Shown one piece after another: positions 1 through 7,928 of a DNA stretch of 42,987 bases. The position numbers and the translations under genes are program-made. The stretch spans positions 133,082 through 176,068 of the forward strand of contig CAUYUJ010019591.1 in the NCBI GenBank assembly GCA_963575745.1. The letters are read 5' to 3'. The DNA comes from Prorocentrum cordatum (lineage: Eukaryota > Sar > Dinophyceae > Prorocentrales > Prorocentraceae). Every line of letters starts with the position of its first letter. Position 1 is the stretch's first letter. The notes under the pieces are model-generated. The model was not told the origin of the DNA, searched no databases, and saw only the letters and a program-made list of their open reading frames with translations.

Positions 1-819
1 CCCCGCGCCACCGCAGCGGCGGCGGCGCGCGGGCCCCAGGATTTTGAGAAGTTTGATGTCAATTATTTTTTGAGTTATGAAGAGAGGCTCGGCACTTCGT
101 TTAAGCAACACAACCAAGCGTTGAAATGGTTGCGCCATCTGAATGAAGACCCAACTGCCCCGTTTGAGTCAGAAGCCAAGTGGTTTGACAATGCGGAGCC
201 CACCATGGTCGCTGTTTGCGACCACGGTGCGAGGACGAGCTTTGGTTTCAAAAGCGACGAGGAGGTCCCTTGGCGGTGGCAAGAGATGGTGGCGACGCTC
301 AGGGAGGAAGATATCAGGGAGGTCGTGGGGGGGCCCCGCAGCAGCGGGGCTCTGATCGGCTGTTCCCTCGAAGTCCGGCCAAACAGCTACGACCACATGC
401 GTCAGAGTATTGTGCGCGCGCGACAGTTCGCGGGGCAGCGGGTGAAAGTGAAGCTGCCGATGTGGGATTTCGTGTTGCTCCGCGACGACGGGACAGGCGT
501 CCGCTTACACCCGCACTGGGGCGACAGGAAGGTCGAAGCTCTGCCCCTCGTCCCCCGCGCGGACACGGCGAGGCCGCCAGCCGCGGGTTTGGGCGGGAGC
601 GACGGGTCAGGAACTTTTCGCTGGCACAAGGACCTCGGTGTGGAGCGCAAGGTCAAGTTCGACGCCGCCAGAGAGAAGGGGGGGCCGACGCCTTCTCAGG
701 GCCCCCGCAGCAGCGGGGCCGCGGCGTCCAGCACCAGGCCCTCGGCGTCCGCAGCAGCGGCTGGCAAACCAATAGTTTTGGTGCAGAATAGCTCCCCAGA
801 CGATTTGGTTGCGGAGTAG
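1..819 (+). CDS. Hypothetical protein, 5'-partial
   Basis: The frame is open from the first base to a TAG at 817-819, so the gene enters from upstream of the window. I do not recognise the family. A globular, aromatic-rich block (FDVNYFLSYEERLG, then PWRWQEMVATLREED) is followed by a hairpin repeat read as GPRSSGA (333-350), a second globular block (KLPMWDFVLLRDDGTG) and a low-complexity tail carrying another hairpin repeat (700-720). The C-terminus ends DDLVAE. The same codons recur as DDLVVE at about 2645-2665, so the downstream duplication copied the 3' end of this gene. No start can be chosen: the first ATG codons lie well inside the conserved-looking block. Real coding is likely from composition; function is unknown. 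Confidence 0.6.
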   Translation, partial: PRATAAAAARGPQDFEKFDVNYFLSYEERLGTSFKQHNQALKWLRHLNEDPTAPFESEAKWFDNAEPTMVAVCDHGARTSFGFKSDEEVPWRWQEMVATLREEDIREVVGGPRSSGALIGCSLEVRPNSYDHMRQSIVRARQFAGQRVKVKLPMWDFVLLRDDGTGVRLHPHWGDRKVEALPLVPRADTARPPAAGLGGSDGSGTFRWHKDLGVERKVKFDAAREKGGPTPSQGPRSSGAAASSTRPSASAAAAGKPIVLVQNSSPDDLVAE

Positions 820-1765
820 ATGGCTCCGCAGCAGCGGGGCTCGAATGAAGGGCGCGTCGCATTTCGGCAGGGGCGCGTGCGTCGGCCGCCGAGATCGGGA
901 GCGCGCGTGCAGGCGCCGTGGCGCGATCTTCGTTATGAAGTCTTCCCTCTCCTCCCTGTCCCCCCATCCCGCCGCCCTCAACGTCGGCTCCTCGCCGCCC
1001 GTTCCTCGTCGCTCCACGCCTGTTCGTTCTCCTCCAATTTCCTCTCCCGCTTCCTCGTTCTCTCCTTCCCATTTTTCCCTCCATCCCATTGCATCCCTGG
1101 CACCCCAGCGAAGTTCGCAGTTCGAAGTTTGAAGTTCGGAGTTCGAAGGTCGCAGTTTGAATTTCGAAGCTTCGCACTTCGAGGTTCGATCTTCGAACCT
1201 TCGTCATCTCGTCGTCGTAATCGTCGTCCTCGTTCGTCGTCGTCGTTCCTCGTCGGCGTCGATTGTCGTTGTCGTCGTCGCTCGTTGTCGTCGTCGCCGT
1301 CGTCGTCGTGGTCGGCGTCGTCGTCGTCGGTCGTCGTCGTCGCTAGTCGTCGTCGCTGGTCGCCGTCGTGGTCATCGTCCTCGTCGTCGTCGTCGTGGTC
1401 GTCGTCGTCCTCGTTGTCGCCGTCGTGGTCATCGTCCTCGTCGTTGTCGTGAAACGCCCCACGTAGGAGGAGCAGAGAAGGGAGTAAGGAGAAATGAGCA
1501 CGGTGGAGGGAGGAGGGAGGATTGAACAGGAAGAGGAGGGTGCAGATGGAGGTAGAAGGGATGAGGTAGTTCAGAAGTGGGAGCAGCAGACTGGCGCAAT
1601 GGGAAAAGCCATGTGAGTGCAGGGAGGGATGGAAATGCGATAAAGTGAAGCCGCAGCCGTTGCAGGTCTGCCCCCCGCCGCGCCCGCCCGCCTCCGCGAC
1701 GGAACCGCGCAGGAGCCTCTGCCGAAGTCTCCGCAGCAGCGGGGACTGCCAGAGGAGGCTCCTTC
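775..1765 (+). repeat. Direct duplication, copy A
   Basis: This segment is repeated at about 2618-3660 with point differences. It runs from the last codons of the first gene, through a hairpin repeat, a pyrimidine-rich stretch, a run of degenerate GTTCGAAG words (about 1105-1200), a (TCG)n tract, and into the leader of the next gene (CCGCAGCCGTTGCAGGTCTG). Copy A lacks about 36 bp present in copy B at about 3559-3594, which changes the reading frame after the shared leader. No independent gene is visible in 820-1640. Confidence 0.85.
1199..1452 (+). repeat. (TCG)n microsatellite, copy A
   Basis: Imperfect TCG/GTC trinucleotide tract. On the minus strand it stays open and would read as poly-Asp/Glu/His, which produces long spurious minus-strand frames. 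It lies inside duplication copy A and has a counterpart in copy B. Confidence 0.9.
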
Positions 1766-1782
1766 GCGGCCTTTGCGCCGCT

Positions 1783-2082
1783 ATGGCGAGCATCGCGGGC
1801 AAGTACGACGTCGATGACTTCGAGCTCATCGCGACGGAGGGCAGTGTTTGGAACTGGGCGACCATGGTGGTGCGGTTTTTCGAGTGGCGCAATCGTTGCC
1901 GCCATGCGCGCGCCGTTGGAGAGAAGGGCCAGATGCTCGTCGACCAGGCGCGGCAGATGATGGAGGAGGCGCGCCGCACCGAGGAGAAGGGCAAGACGAT
2001 GCTTGAGATGTCGAAGAAGACGGCGAAGGACATCCCAGGCAATATTCGGCACTTTTGCCGCCAGCCGCACCAGGGGAGCTGA
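1783..2082 (+). CDS. Small hypothetical protein (99 aa)
   Basis: The ATG at 1783 opens a 99-codon frame ending at TGA 2080-2082. The N-terminal third (DDFELIATEGSVWNWATMVV) is hydrophobic and aromatic and could pack as a helix. The middle (GQMLVDQARQMMEEARRTEE) is a strong helix or coiled-coil candidate. The C-terminus is KDIPGNIRHFC. The frame is open upstream to about 1645 through the duplicated leader, so an upstream start is possible; I chose this ATG because the leader in copy B is read in a different protein context. The family is not recognised. Confidence 0.5.
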   Translation: MASIAGKYDVDDFELIATEGSVWNWATMVVRFFEWRNRCRHARAVGEKGQMLVDQARQMMEEARRTEEKGKTMLEMSKKTAKDIPGNIRHFCRQPHQGS

Positions 2083-2203
2083 GCGGCGACCGGAGCTGGG
2101 CCGATAGAGGAGGATGAGGAGGAAGAGGAGGGAGGATGAGGAGAGGAGGAGGAGGGGGATGAGGAGTTGGAGGCAGCACGCGCACCAGAACTAAGAGCCG
2201 CCA

Positions 2204-2330
2204 GCCGCGCCCGTCTCCGAGCTTGAAACCCGAGCTTGGCTGGAAGGGGGGAGGGTGGTAGCAGAAACAGCGCGGGACAGGGATGGGGGAGGTCACGCAT
2301 CCGCCGCAGTAGCGGTGGTGGTACGACAGT
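2204..2330 (+). repeat. Dispersed repeat, related to 10531-10650
   Basis: This segment, ending in the word GGTCACGCATCCGCCGCAGT, recurs at 10531-10650 with similar flanks (an AGCAGAAACAGC word, then GGTCACGCATCC). It contains a degenerate hairpin core with an AGTA loop at about 2310. In the second copy it follows the stop codon of the frameshifted unknown gene, so it may be a shared 3' flanking module. Confidence 0.65.
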
Positions 2331-2504
2331 TCTCATGGCGGCGCGGCGGCCGCTGAGAAATGGAGCACGTGCGTGGGCCTGCGTGCGCTTAATTATGAGT
2401 GCCTCTCGTCCCCTCCCCTCCTCTTCCTCCATGAGATCTCTCTCCTGGTGCATATCCCCTGCCAGGTCTCGTCCTGCTCCTCTATCCGCCCCCCCTCGTC
2501 CGTT

Positions 2505-2612
2505 CCTGCCACCAGCCACATGGTGCGTTCCCAATCAACACCCCATTGGGTGTCCCCATGCGAAGGTTGCCCTTGTCATGAGGGCGGACTCGCAAGAGCC
2601 GAGTGGCTGAAG
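2505..2612 (+). pseudogene. Fossil exon fragment
   Basis: About 105 bp closely match 8883-8995, which lies inside the unknown gene starting at 7929. The shared reading frame gives PATWCVPNQHPIGCPHAKVA here and PATWGVLNQLPIDCPHVKVA there, both followed by LVMRAxSQEP. A stop follows after SG at about 2610. Nothing else of that gene is visible around it, so I read it as a detached fragment or a dispersed module that was exonised in the longer gene. Confidence 0.6.
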
Positions 2613-2617
2613 AACTA

Positions 2618-3660
2618 GTAGTTTGGGGTCCGAACAGCCCCCCAGACGATTTGGTTGTGGAGTAGGTGGCTCCGCAGCAGCGGGGCTCGAATGAAGGGCG
2701 CGTTGCATTTCTGCAGGGGCGCGCGCGTCGGCCGCCGAGATCGGGGGCGCGCGTGCAGGCGCCGTGGCGCGATCTTCGTTATGAAGTCTTCCCTCTCCTC
2801 CCTGTCCCCCCATCCCGCCGCCCTCAGCGTCGGCTCCTCGCCGCCCGTTCCTCGTCGCTCCACGCCTGTTCGTTCTCCTCCAACTTCCTCTCCCGCTTCC
2901 TCGCTCTTTCCTTCCCATTTTCCCTCCATCCCAGTCCATCCCTGGCACCCCAGCGACGTTCGCAGTTAGAAGTTGGAAGCTCGGAGTTCGAAGATCGAAG
3001 TTTGAATTTCGACGCTTCGCACTTCGAGGTTCGATCTTCGAACCTTCGTCATCTCGTCGTCGTAATCGTCGTCCTCGTTCGTCGTCGTCGTTCCTCGTCG
3101 GCGTCGATTGTCGTCGTCGTCGTCGCTCGTTGTCGTCGTCGCCGTCGTCGTCGTGGTCGGCGTCGTCGTCGTCGGTCGTCGTCGTCGCTAGTCGTCGTCG
3201 CTGGTAGCCGTCGTGGTCATCGTCCTCGTCGTCGTCGTCGTGGTCGTCGTTGTCCTCGTTGTCGCCGTCGTGGTCATCGTTCTCGTCGTCGTCGTCGTCG
3301 TTGTCGTGAAACGCCCCACGTAGGAGGAGCAGAGAAGGGAGCAAGGAGAAATGAGCGCGGTGGAGGGAGGAGGGAGGACTGAACAGGAAGAGGAGGGAGC
3401 AGGCAGAGGTAGAAGGGATGAGGTAGTTCAGAAGTGGGAGCAGCAGACTGGCGCAAGGGGAAAAGTCATTTGAGCGCAGGGAGGGATGGCATTGCGATAA
3501 AGTGAATCCGCAGCCGTTGCAGGTCTGCCCCCCGCCGCGCCCGCCCGCCTCCGCGACGGGAGCGGCCCAGGGCATGGGGCAGCAAGGCGCGACTGGAACC
3601 GCGCAGGAACCTCTGCCGAAGTCTCCGCAGCAGCGGGGGCTGCCAGAGGAGGCCCCTGAT
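2618..3660 (+). repeat. Direct duplication, copy B
   Basis: Second copy of the segment at 775-1765. It begins with a fossil of the first gene's C-terminus (PDDLVVE then TAG), carries the same hairpin at 2669-2686, the GTTCGAAG-like words, the (TCG)n tract at about 3050-3306 and the leader before the next gene. It has about 36 extra bases at about 3559-3594, which include the ATG used by the following gene. Confidence 0.85.
3050..3306 (+). repeat. (TCG)n microsatellite, copy B
   Basis: Counterpart of the tract at 1199-1452, with small length differences. No gene on either strand. Confidence 0.9.
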
Positions 3661-5313
3661 GCAGTTCCGCAGGGACTGGCAGATTCAGCACCAGCCTCCG
3701 CAGCAGCGGGGGAGGAGGGTGCAACGAAACTTCGGACATTGCTTTCGTCGCTGTCTGGTGCCCAGGAAACCGTTTCGCGGAGCCTGCTGGTTGCTCAGGA
3801 AATGATGGAGAAGGGCGAGATCGCGGAGGCGCGGAAGTTAACGGCCGCCGCCAACCTCCTTGTAGTCACAACGGCTAAGGAGGCGGCTTCCGCAGCAGCG
3901 GGGGCATCCGTGGTGCCAGGCGCCGCCGCAGTGGTAATCGAGCCTGGACAGAACGCCACCCGCTCCGATGACCCGAGACCGAGATCTCCCTGCACGACTA
4001 ATTGGCGACAGCGGATGGGTCTGATCGCAGCGCGCAAACTGCGTGACAGCTCCCCCGCAGCAGCGGGGGCCCGCGTGACGCAGCCTCTCGCCCTGACCTC
4101 GAAGGCGCGGTCGCCAGCGCTTCCCGTCCAAGAGGGCTTCCCAGAGGAAGGCCGCCCGCACTTCCCATCGGAAGAGCGCGGCCCGAGCCATTCCAAGCCT
4201 CTTGTGCCCCTGCTGCACGACGATGAAGACCAGGTGCAGGAGGGGCAGACAGAGGCGCGCGTGAATCTGGCTTTTGCTTCCCTCGTCCTGCGCGCGGACG
4301 CCTCCCTGTCGGATGGGGTCGCAGCTGTCAGGGACAGGCGCGAAGGGGTCGTCTTAGTCTCCTTCGAGCCTGGTGCACCCATCAATCGCGATCAGCGGAA
4401 GCAACATCTCGACGATCTCATCCGCCAGAGTGGCTTCCACGGGAAGGTCGCGCGCGAGTGCGTCGGGGCTCTCCTCTGGGTTCCCGAGCGCGTCGAGCAG
4501 TGAGAGGTGCTTCGCGCGCACTCCCACGGGAAGTTCCTGGTTCAGGCCTGGTCGGCGACCCTGGCAGCGGTGGCTCACAATCCGAAAGCAAAGGAAGGCA
4601 AACTCTCCATAGCAGCGGGGGGCGTGTTCTTCCGACACCAGACGAGCCTCGCGGGAAACCCGTGGCCCGAAAACTTCCGCAACGGGCTGCGGAACCTGGC
4701 GTTGCGGCACCGAGTGCGTATTCTCGCCGGGATCTTCGACGGAGACAGGGACGATCTTTCGGAGCTGCTCAGAAGTTGCGGCGCGTCTGGCACAGGCGCT
4801 CTCGGCTTGGCTTTCTGGTGTCCGAAAAACGAGAGTCACGTGACGCACCCGCGCTACATCGTGATTCTTGGCCCCGCTCAGGTTCGCGAGTGCCCTGCGA
4901 GCGAGCAGCCGGATCTGCCGCGCTGGCGGAATCAGGTTTTCCAGCCTCCGCAGCAGCGGGGGCTCCTCACCAGGCTGGAGCACCGCCAGTTGGATTGGGC
5001 GGCGCGTCCGACCTGGGTCAGGCTCACGGACGCGGAGCGCAAGGAGCAGGATACATATGACTGGCCGCACTTGCACAGGGCGATCCACAAGGCCCAGGAT
5101 GCGAACCGCCTCACGGAACACTGCCACACACTGTTCGTTTTCATAGAAGCCAAGAACAAGAAGTCTGGCAAAGGCGCCGAGGCCAGGAAGAAGGATCGGA
5201 AGCGGGAAGCCAAGTGGGAAACACGGCGGGGAAAGTGGGCGGAGACAGAACCCGAAGCAACGGCCTCCGCAGCAGCGGAGGCGCACGGAGACCAGGAGGA
5301 GGCGGATACATAA
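3574..5313 (+). pseudogene. Large unknown protein interrupted by in-frame TGA; weak EEP resemblance
   Basis: One frame runs from an ATG at 3574 to TAA 5311-5313 with a single TGA at 4501-4503. The text on both sides looks like one protein: ...ALLWVPERVEQ, stop, EVLRAHSHGKFLVQAWSATL... The first half has helical Ala/Glu-rich segments and four hairpin repeats. The second half contains RVRILAGIFDGDRDDLSELL, which resembles the catalytic strand of endonuclease/exonuclease/phosphatase proteins (compare VDILCGDFNMAL in the gene at 16584). That is a weak similarity and the Asn is missing. The C-terminal part is Lys/Glu rich (ARKKDRKREAKWETRRGKW). Best read as a decayed or readthrough gene; a sequencing error cannot be excluded. 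Confidence 0.5.
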
Positions 5314-5379
5314 TCTGAAGCAGCAGCCTCCGCAGCAGCGGGGGCGCACGGAGCCCAGGAGGAGCTTGAGGGCGACGGG
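5254..5379 (+). repeat. 63-bp in-frame tandem duplication
   Basis: Units 5254-5316 and 5317-5379 share the hairpin and the words GCGCACGGAG and CAGGAGGAG. In frame they read EATASAAAEAHGDQEEADT, stop, then EAAASAAAGAHGAQEELEG. The TAA at 5311-5313 falls within the first unit while the second unit remains open, which argues that the stop arose after the duplication. Confidence 0.8.
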
Positions 5380-6130
5380 CGCGACGCCGTCGACTCCTGC
5401 AGCCCCACGCCGCCCCAGGACGAAAAGAGGAACCCTGACAGAGGTGAGAGGGAGGAGAAGAAGGAGAAGGAGAAGAAGAAGAAGAACAAGAAGAAGAAGA
5501 AGAACGATATCAGGAGCAGAACCCCAAAGAGGACGAAGCCCTCGCAGCAGCGGGGGGGCAGCCGTTCCACACGCAGAGAGCGGGGGCAGAGGAGCAGAGA
5601 CCGAATGAGGAGAGTGCCCTCGCAGCAGCGGGGGCGCAGCCGCTCCAGACGCAGAGGGCAGGAGCAGAGGGGGCGCAGCCGCTCCAGACGCAGCGGGCAG
5701 GTGGAGGGCGGCGTGGGCAGGGTGGCTCCTGCCCACGCCGCCCGTGCACCCACCCCACGCAGGTCAGGTGGTGCTGATGCCGAGAGGATGGCGCCCGCTC
5801 CTCCCAGGCCAGATATGCCGTCCGCCAGGCATGCCGCCAACGATGCCACCACCACGGCCACCTCCCCCGCGTGGAGGAGGACGCCGCGGGGCCCCCCCGC
5901 TGGAAGAGACACCGCACCCTACGGCAGCGCGGCTCGTCCCGAGCCAGCCGCCGCACGCTCCGCCGAAGCGGCTCCTGCCAAGAGAGTCGCAGACGCCCTC
6001 CCCTCTGGCGGCGCCGCTCGCCCAGCTCCTCTCCAGGGAGTCGCCGCCTCCTGCGGACCCGTTTGCGTTCAGTTCCGCGTTCGAGGCATTGCAGTCGCGG
6101 CGCCGCAGCCCTTCAAGCGACTCCAGCTGA
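5314..6130 (+). pseudogene. Frame-shifting C-terminal continuation of the preceding gene
   Basis: Protein-like text moves between three frames. Up to about 5440 the upstream frame continues (GAQEELEGDGRDAVDSC). From about 5448 an acidic frame reads EEEEERYQEQNPKEDEALAA and later two tandem copies of AQPLQTQRAGAE. From about 5740 a third frame, rich in Pro, reads GMPPTMPPPRPPPPRGGG and ends naturally at DPFAFSSAFEALQSRRRS and TGA 6128-6130. A donor-like CAGAG|GTGAGA is at 5439-5449, but no convincing acceptor follows. Either small introns or indels explain this; decay fits the two upstream stops. Confidence 0.4.
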
Positions 6131-6354
6131 CGGCGCGCGGCTGCGGAGACCTCCGCAGCAGCGGGGGTTGTCTCCGCAGCAGCGAGGGTTATCATAAGAG
6201 ATCTGAGGCGCGGGCTCGGCGCGCGCGCGCGAGGAGCCAGGCGCTCGCATTGAGCGGCTGAGGAAATCGCCGTCGTCGTCGTCGTGCTCGTCGTCGTCGT
6301 TTGCTTTTTGCTGGGGGGGAAAGGAGGACGAGCAAGAGGAGGAGGAGGAGGAGG

Positions 6355-6585
6355 AGGGGTCCTGGGACCAGGACCGACACCGGGACCGGGGCCAGGGGAA
6401 GAGCGGGACCGGGACCGGGACCGGGACAGGGACGGGGAGCCCAGGACGGGCAGCAGGACCGACCACGGGACCGGGACCGGGACCGGGGCCGGGACCGGGA
6501 ACGGGGGTGCTGGTCCCGGTCCCGGCCCCGGTGTCGGTGCTGGCCCCGGTCCCGGGCTCCCGGTCCCGGTCCCGCTCCATGTGTC
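6355..6585. repeat. GGGACC / GGTCCC inverted tandem repeat
   Basis: A run of GGGACCGGGACC-type hexamers (about 6360-6505) is followed by the complementary GGTCCCGGTCCC type (about 6512-6577). The two halves could pair as a long hairpin. Frames through it read as Arg-Asp or Pro-Gly repeats and are probably not protein. Confidence 0.8.
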
Positions 6586-6642
6586 AGCTCTTTGTCCCGC
6601 CCCCGATCTCTGCCGTGCCGTTTGGGTTCGAGATCGCCAGCC

Positions 6643-7113
6643 ATGAAGGTTAGGAAGCCCGGCACAAGGACCGGGCGATGCCGCATCGGCGAGAAGAGGA
6701 ATAGGAAACCCGACACAAGGACGGGACGATGCCGCGTCGGCGAGAAGAGGGCTTCTCGGAAACCGGACCACAGACCTCATTCGAGCAAGCGCGCTGGGGC
6801 GGCGGCTCGACCCACGGCAGCGTCGGCGAAGGCGGCCGCGCGGCCGCTAGCTCGGCGCAAGGCGAGCTCCAAGAAACAAGCCCTCGCAGCAGCGGGGGCT
6901 GCTGTAGCCCTCGCAGCAGCGGGGGCTGCTGTCTTGGAGCGTGGTGGGTTGTGGGATGAGAAGACTGCTCGGAGGACAGGCGTGGAAGATGACGATCCAT
7001 TCGATCAGGCACTTTGGTACCGCGACCATTGGGGCAATTGGTACAAACTAGGGTCCAAGATGCCGCCAGTCGGCAGCTCCTGGCAAGAAGGCGTCGACCC
7101 CCTTCGGATGTAA
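6643..7113 (+). CDS. Small basic protein with tandem repeats (156 aa)
   Basis: I chose the ATG at 6643, just after the GGGACC array. The N-terminus has two 51-bp tandem units reading RKPGTRTGRCRIGEKRN and RKPDTRTGRCRVGEKRA. The middle is Ala/Arg/Lys rich and has two tandem 27-bp hairpin units (6882-6935) reading ALAAAGAAV twice. The C-terminus is quite different and looks globular: DPFDQALWYRDHWGNWYKLG, ending VDPLRM at TAA 7111-7113. A basic nucleic-acid-binding protein is possible from charge alone; no family is recognised. Confidence 0.55.
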   Translation: MKVRKPGTRTGRCRIGEKRNRKPDTRTGRCRVGEKRASRKPDHRPHSSKRAGAAARPTAASAKAAARPLARRKASSKKQALAAAGAAVALAAAGAAVLERGGLWDEKTARRTGVEDDDPFDQALWYRDHWGNWYKLGSKMPPVGSSWQEGVDPLRM

Positions 7114-7638
7114 TTACGGGGCGGATGAACACGACAGTGCCCCCAGATGGTTGACTGTACGGGCCTCAGGATGACCGCGACATCCCGAGCGCACAAGGGG
7201 GGCGCCCCTCCGCAGCAGCGGAGGGATGTCGCACGAATTTCGCCGAGGGGGGGTGACCTCGGCGGAGGGGCGCACTCGCGCGCGCGCGGAGGAGCGCGGT
7301 TTCGCGCGTCGCGTGCGGCATCGCATGCGGTGTGGGGGAAAGAAAAACGACATCTGTGCTGTCATCTGTGTCCTGCTCTCTCCTTTGCTTCGCTTCCCCT
7401 TGCACTCCCTCCTGCAATCCCCCGCCCGCCATTATGTCTTTGTTCTGATCATCGCTTCCATACGCGCAACTCACACAGCGCCCCCTTCTCTCACAGATGG
7501 GTTCGGGGTGGGAAATCTTTCTCTCACAGAGGGGGGGCCGATGTATCAATGATTCTCCTGTTCAGGCGGATGTGCGCGTATCGAAAAACTGAGAAGGCCG
7601 CGTCGACCCGCCGTTCGTCGCCTCTCTCTCTCTCTCTG

Positions 7639-7721
<83 letters not shown>

Positions 7722-7928
7722 CTCTCTGTCTCTCTCCCTCTATTTGCCTTTCCTCTCCTTCTCCTTTTGCTCAAGTGCGGGCAGGCCGCGGATCCGTGAG
7801 GCCCCTCCTTCTGTCCGCGCGCGCGACAGGCACTCGTGCTTCAAGCGGGGCCCCGCAGCAGCGGGGGCAACCGTCGCGGAGCATCTGTTTTGGAAGCTGC
7901 CCCCGCAGCGGCGGGGGCGCCTGGATAG
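7114..7928 (+). promoter_or_regulatory. Intergenic region with (CT)n tract
   Basis: No convincing gene. It holds a hairpin copy at 7207-7224, a word CTCTCACAGAGGGGGGGCC at about 7522-7541 related to the hairpins at 19511-19613, an interrupted (CT)n tract at 7619-7740, and two more hairpin copies at 7849-7868 and 7900-7917. A long pyrimidine tract followed by AG before an ATG suits a cis- or trans-splice acceptor, so the tract may mark the 5' end of the gene at 7929. That role is inferred. Confidence 0.45.

Noticed and set aside
978-2534. 518-codon minus-strand frame rich in Asp, His and Arg
   Set aside because: It is the antisense of the (TCG)n tract and GC-rich flanks; composition is low-complexity, and it runs across the duplicated segment and the sense gene at 1783-2082.
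4354-5736. 460-codon minus-strand frame
   Set aside because: Leu/Arg/Pro/Ser-rich shadow of a sense gene in GC-rich DNA; the sense strand shows better protein text and the hairpin orientation fits sense.
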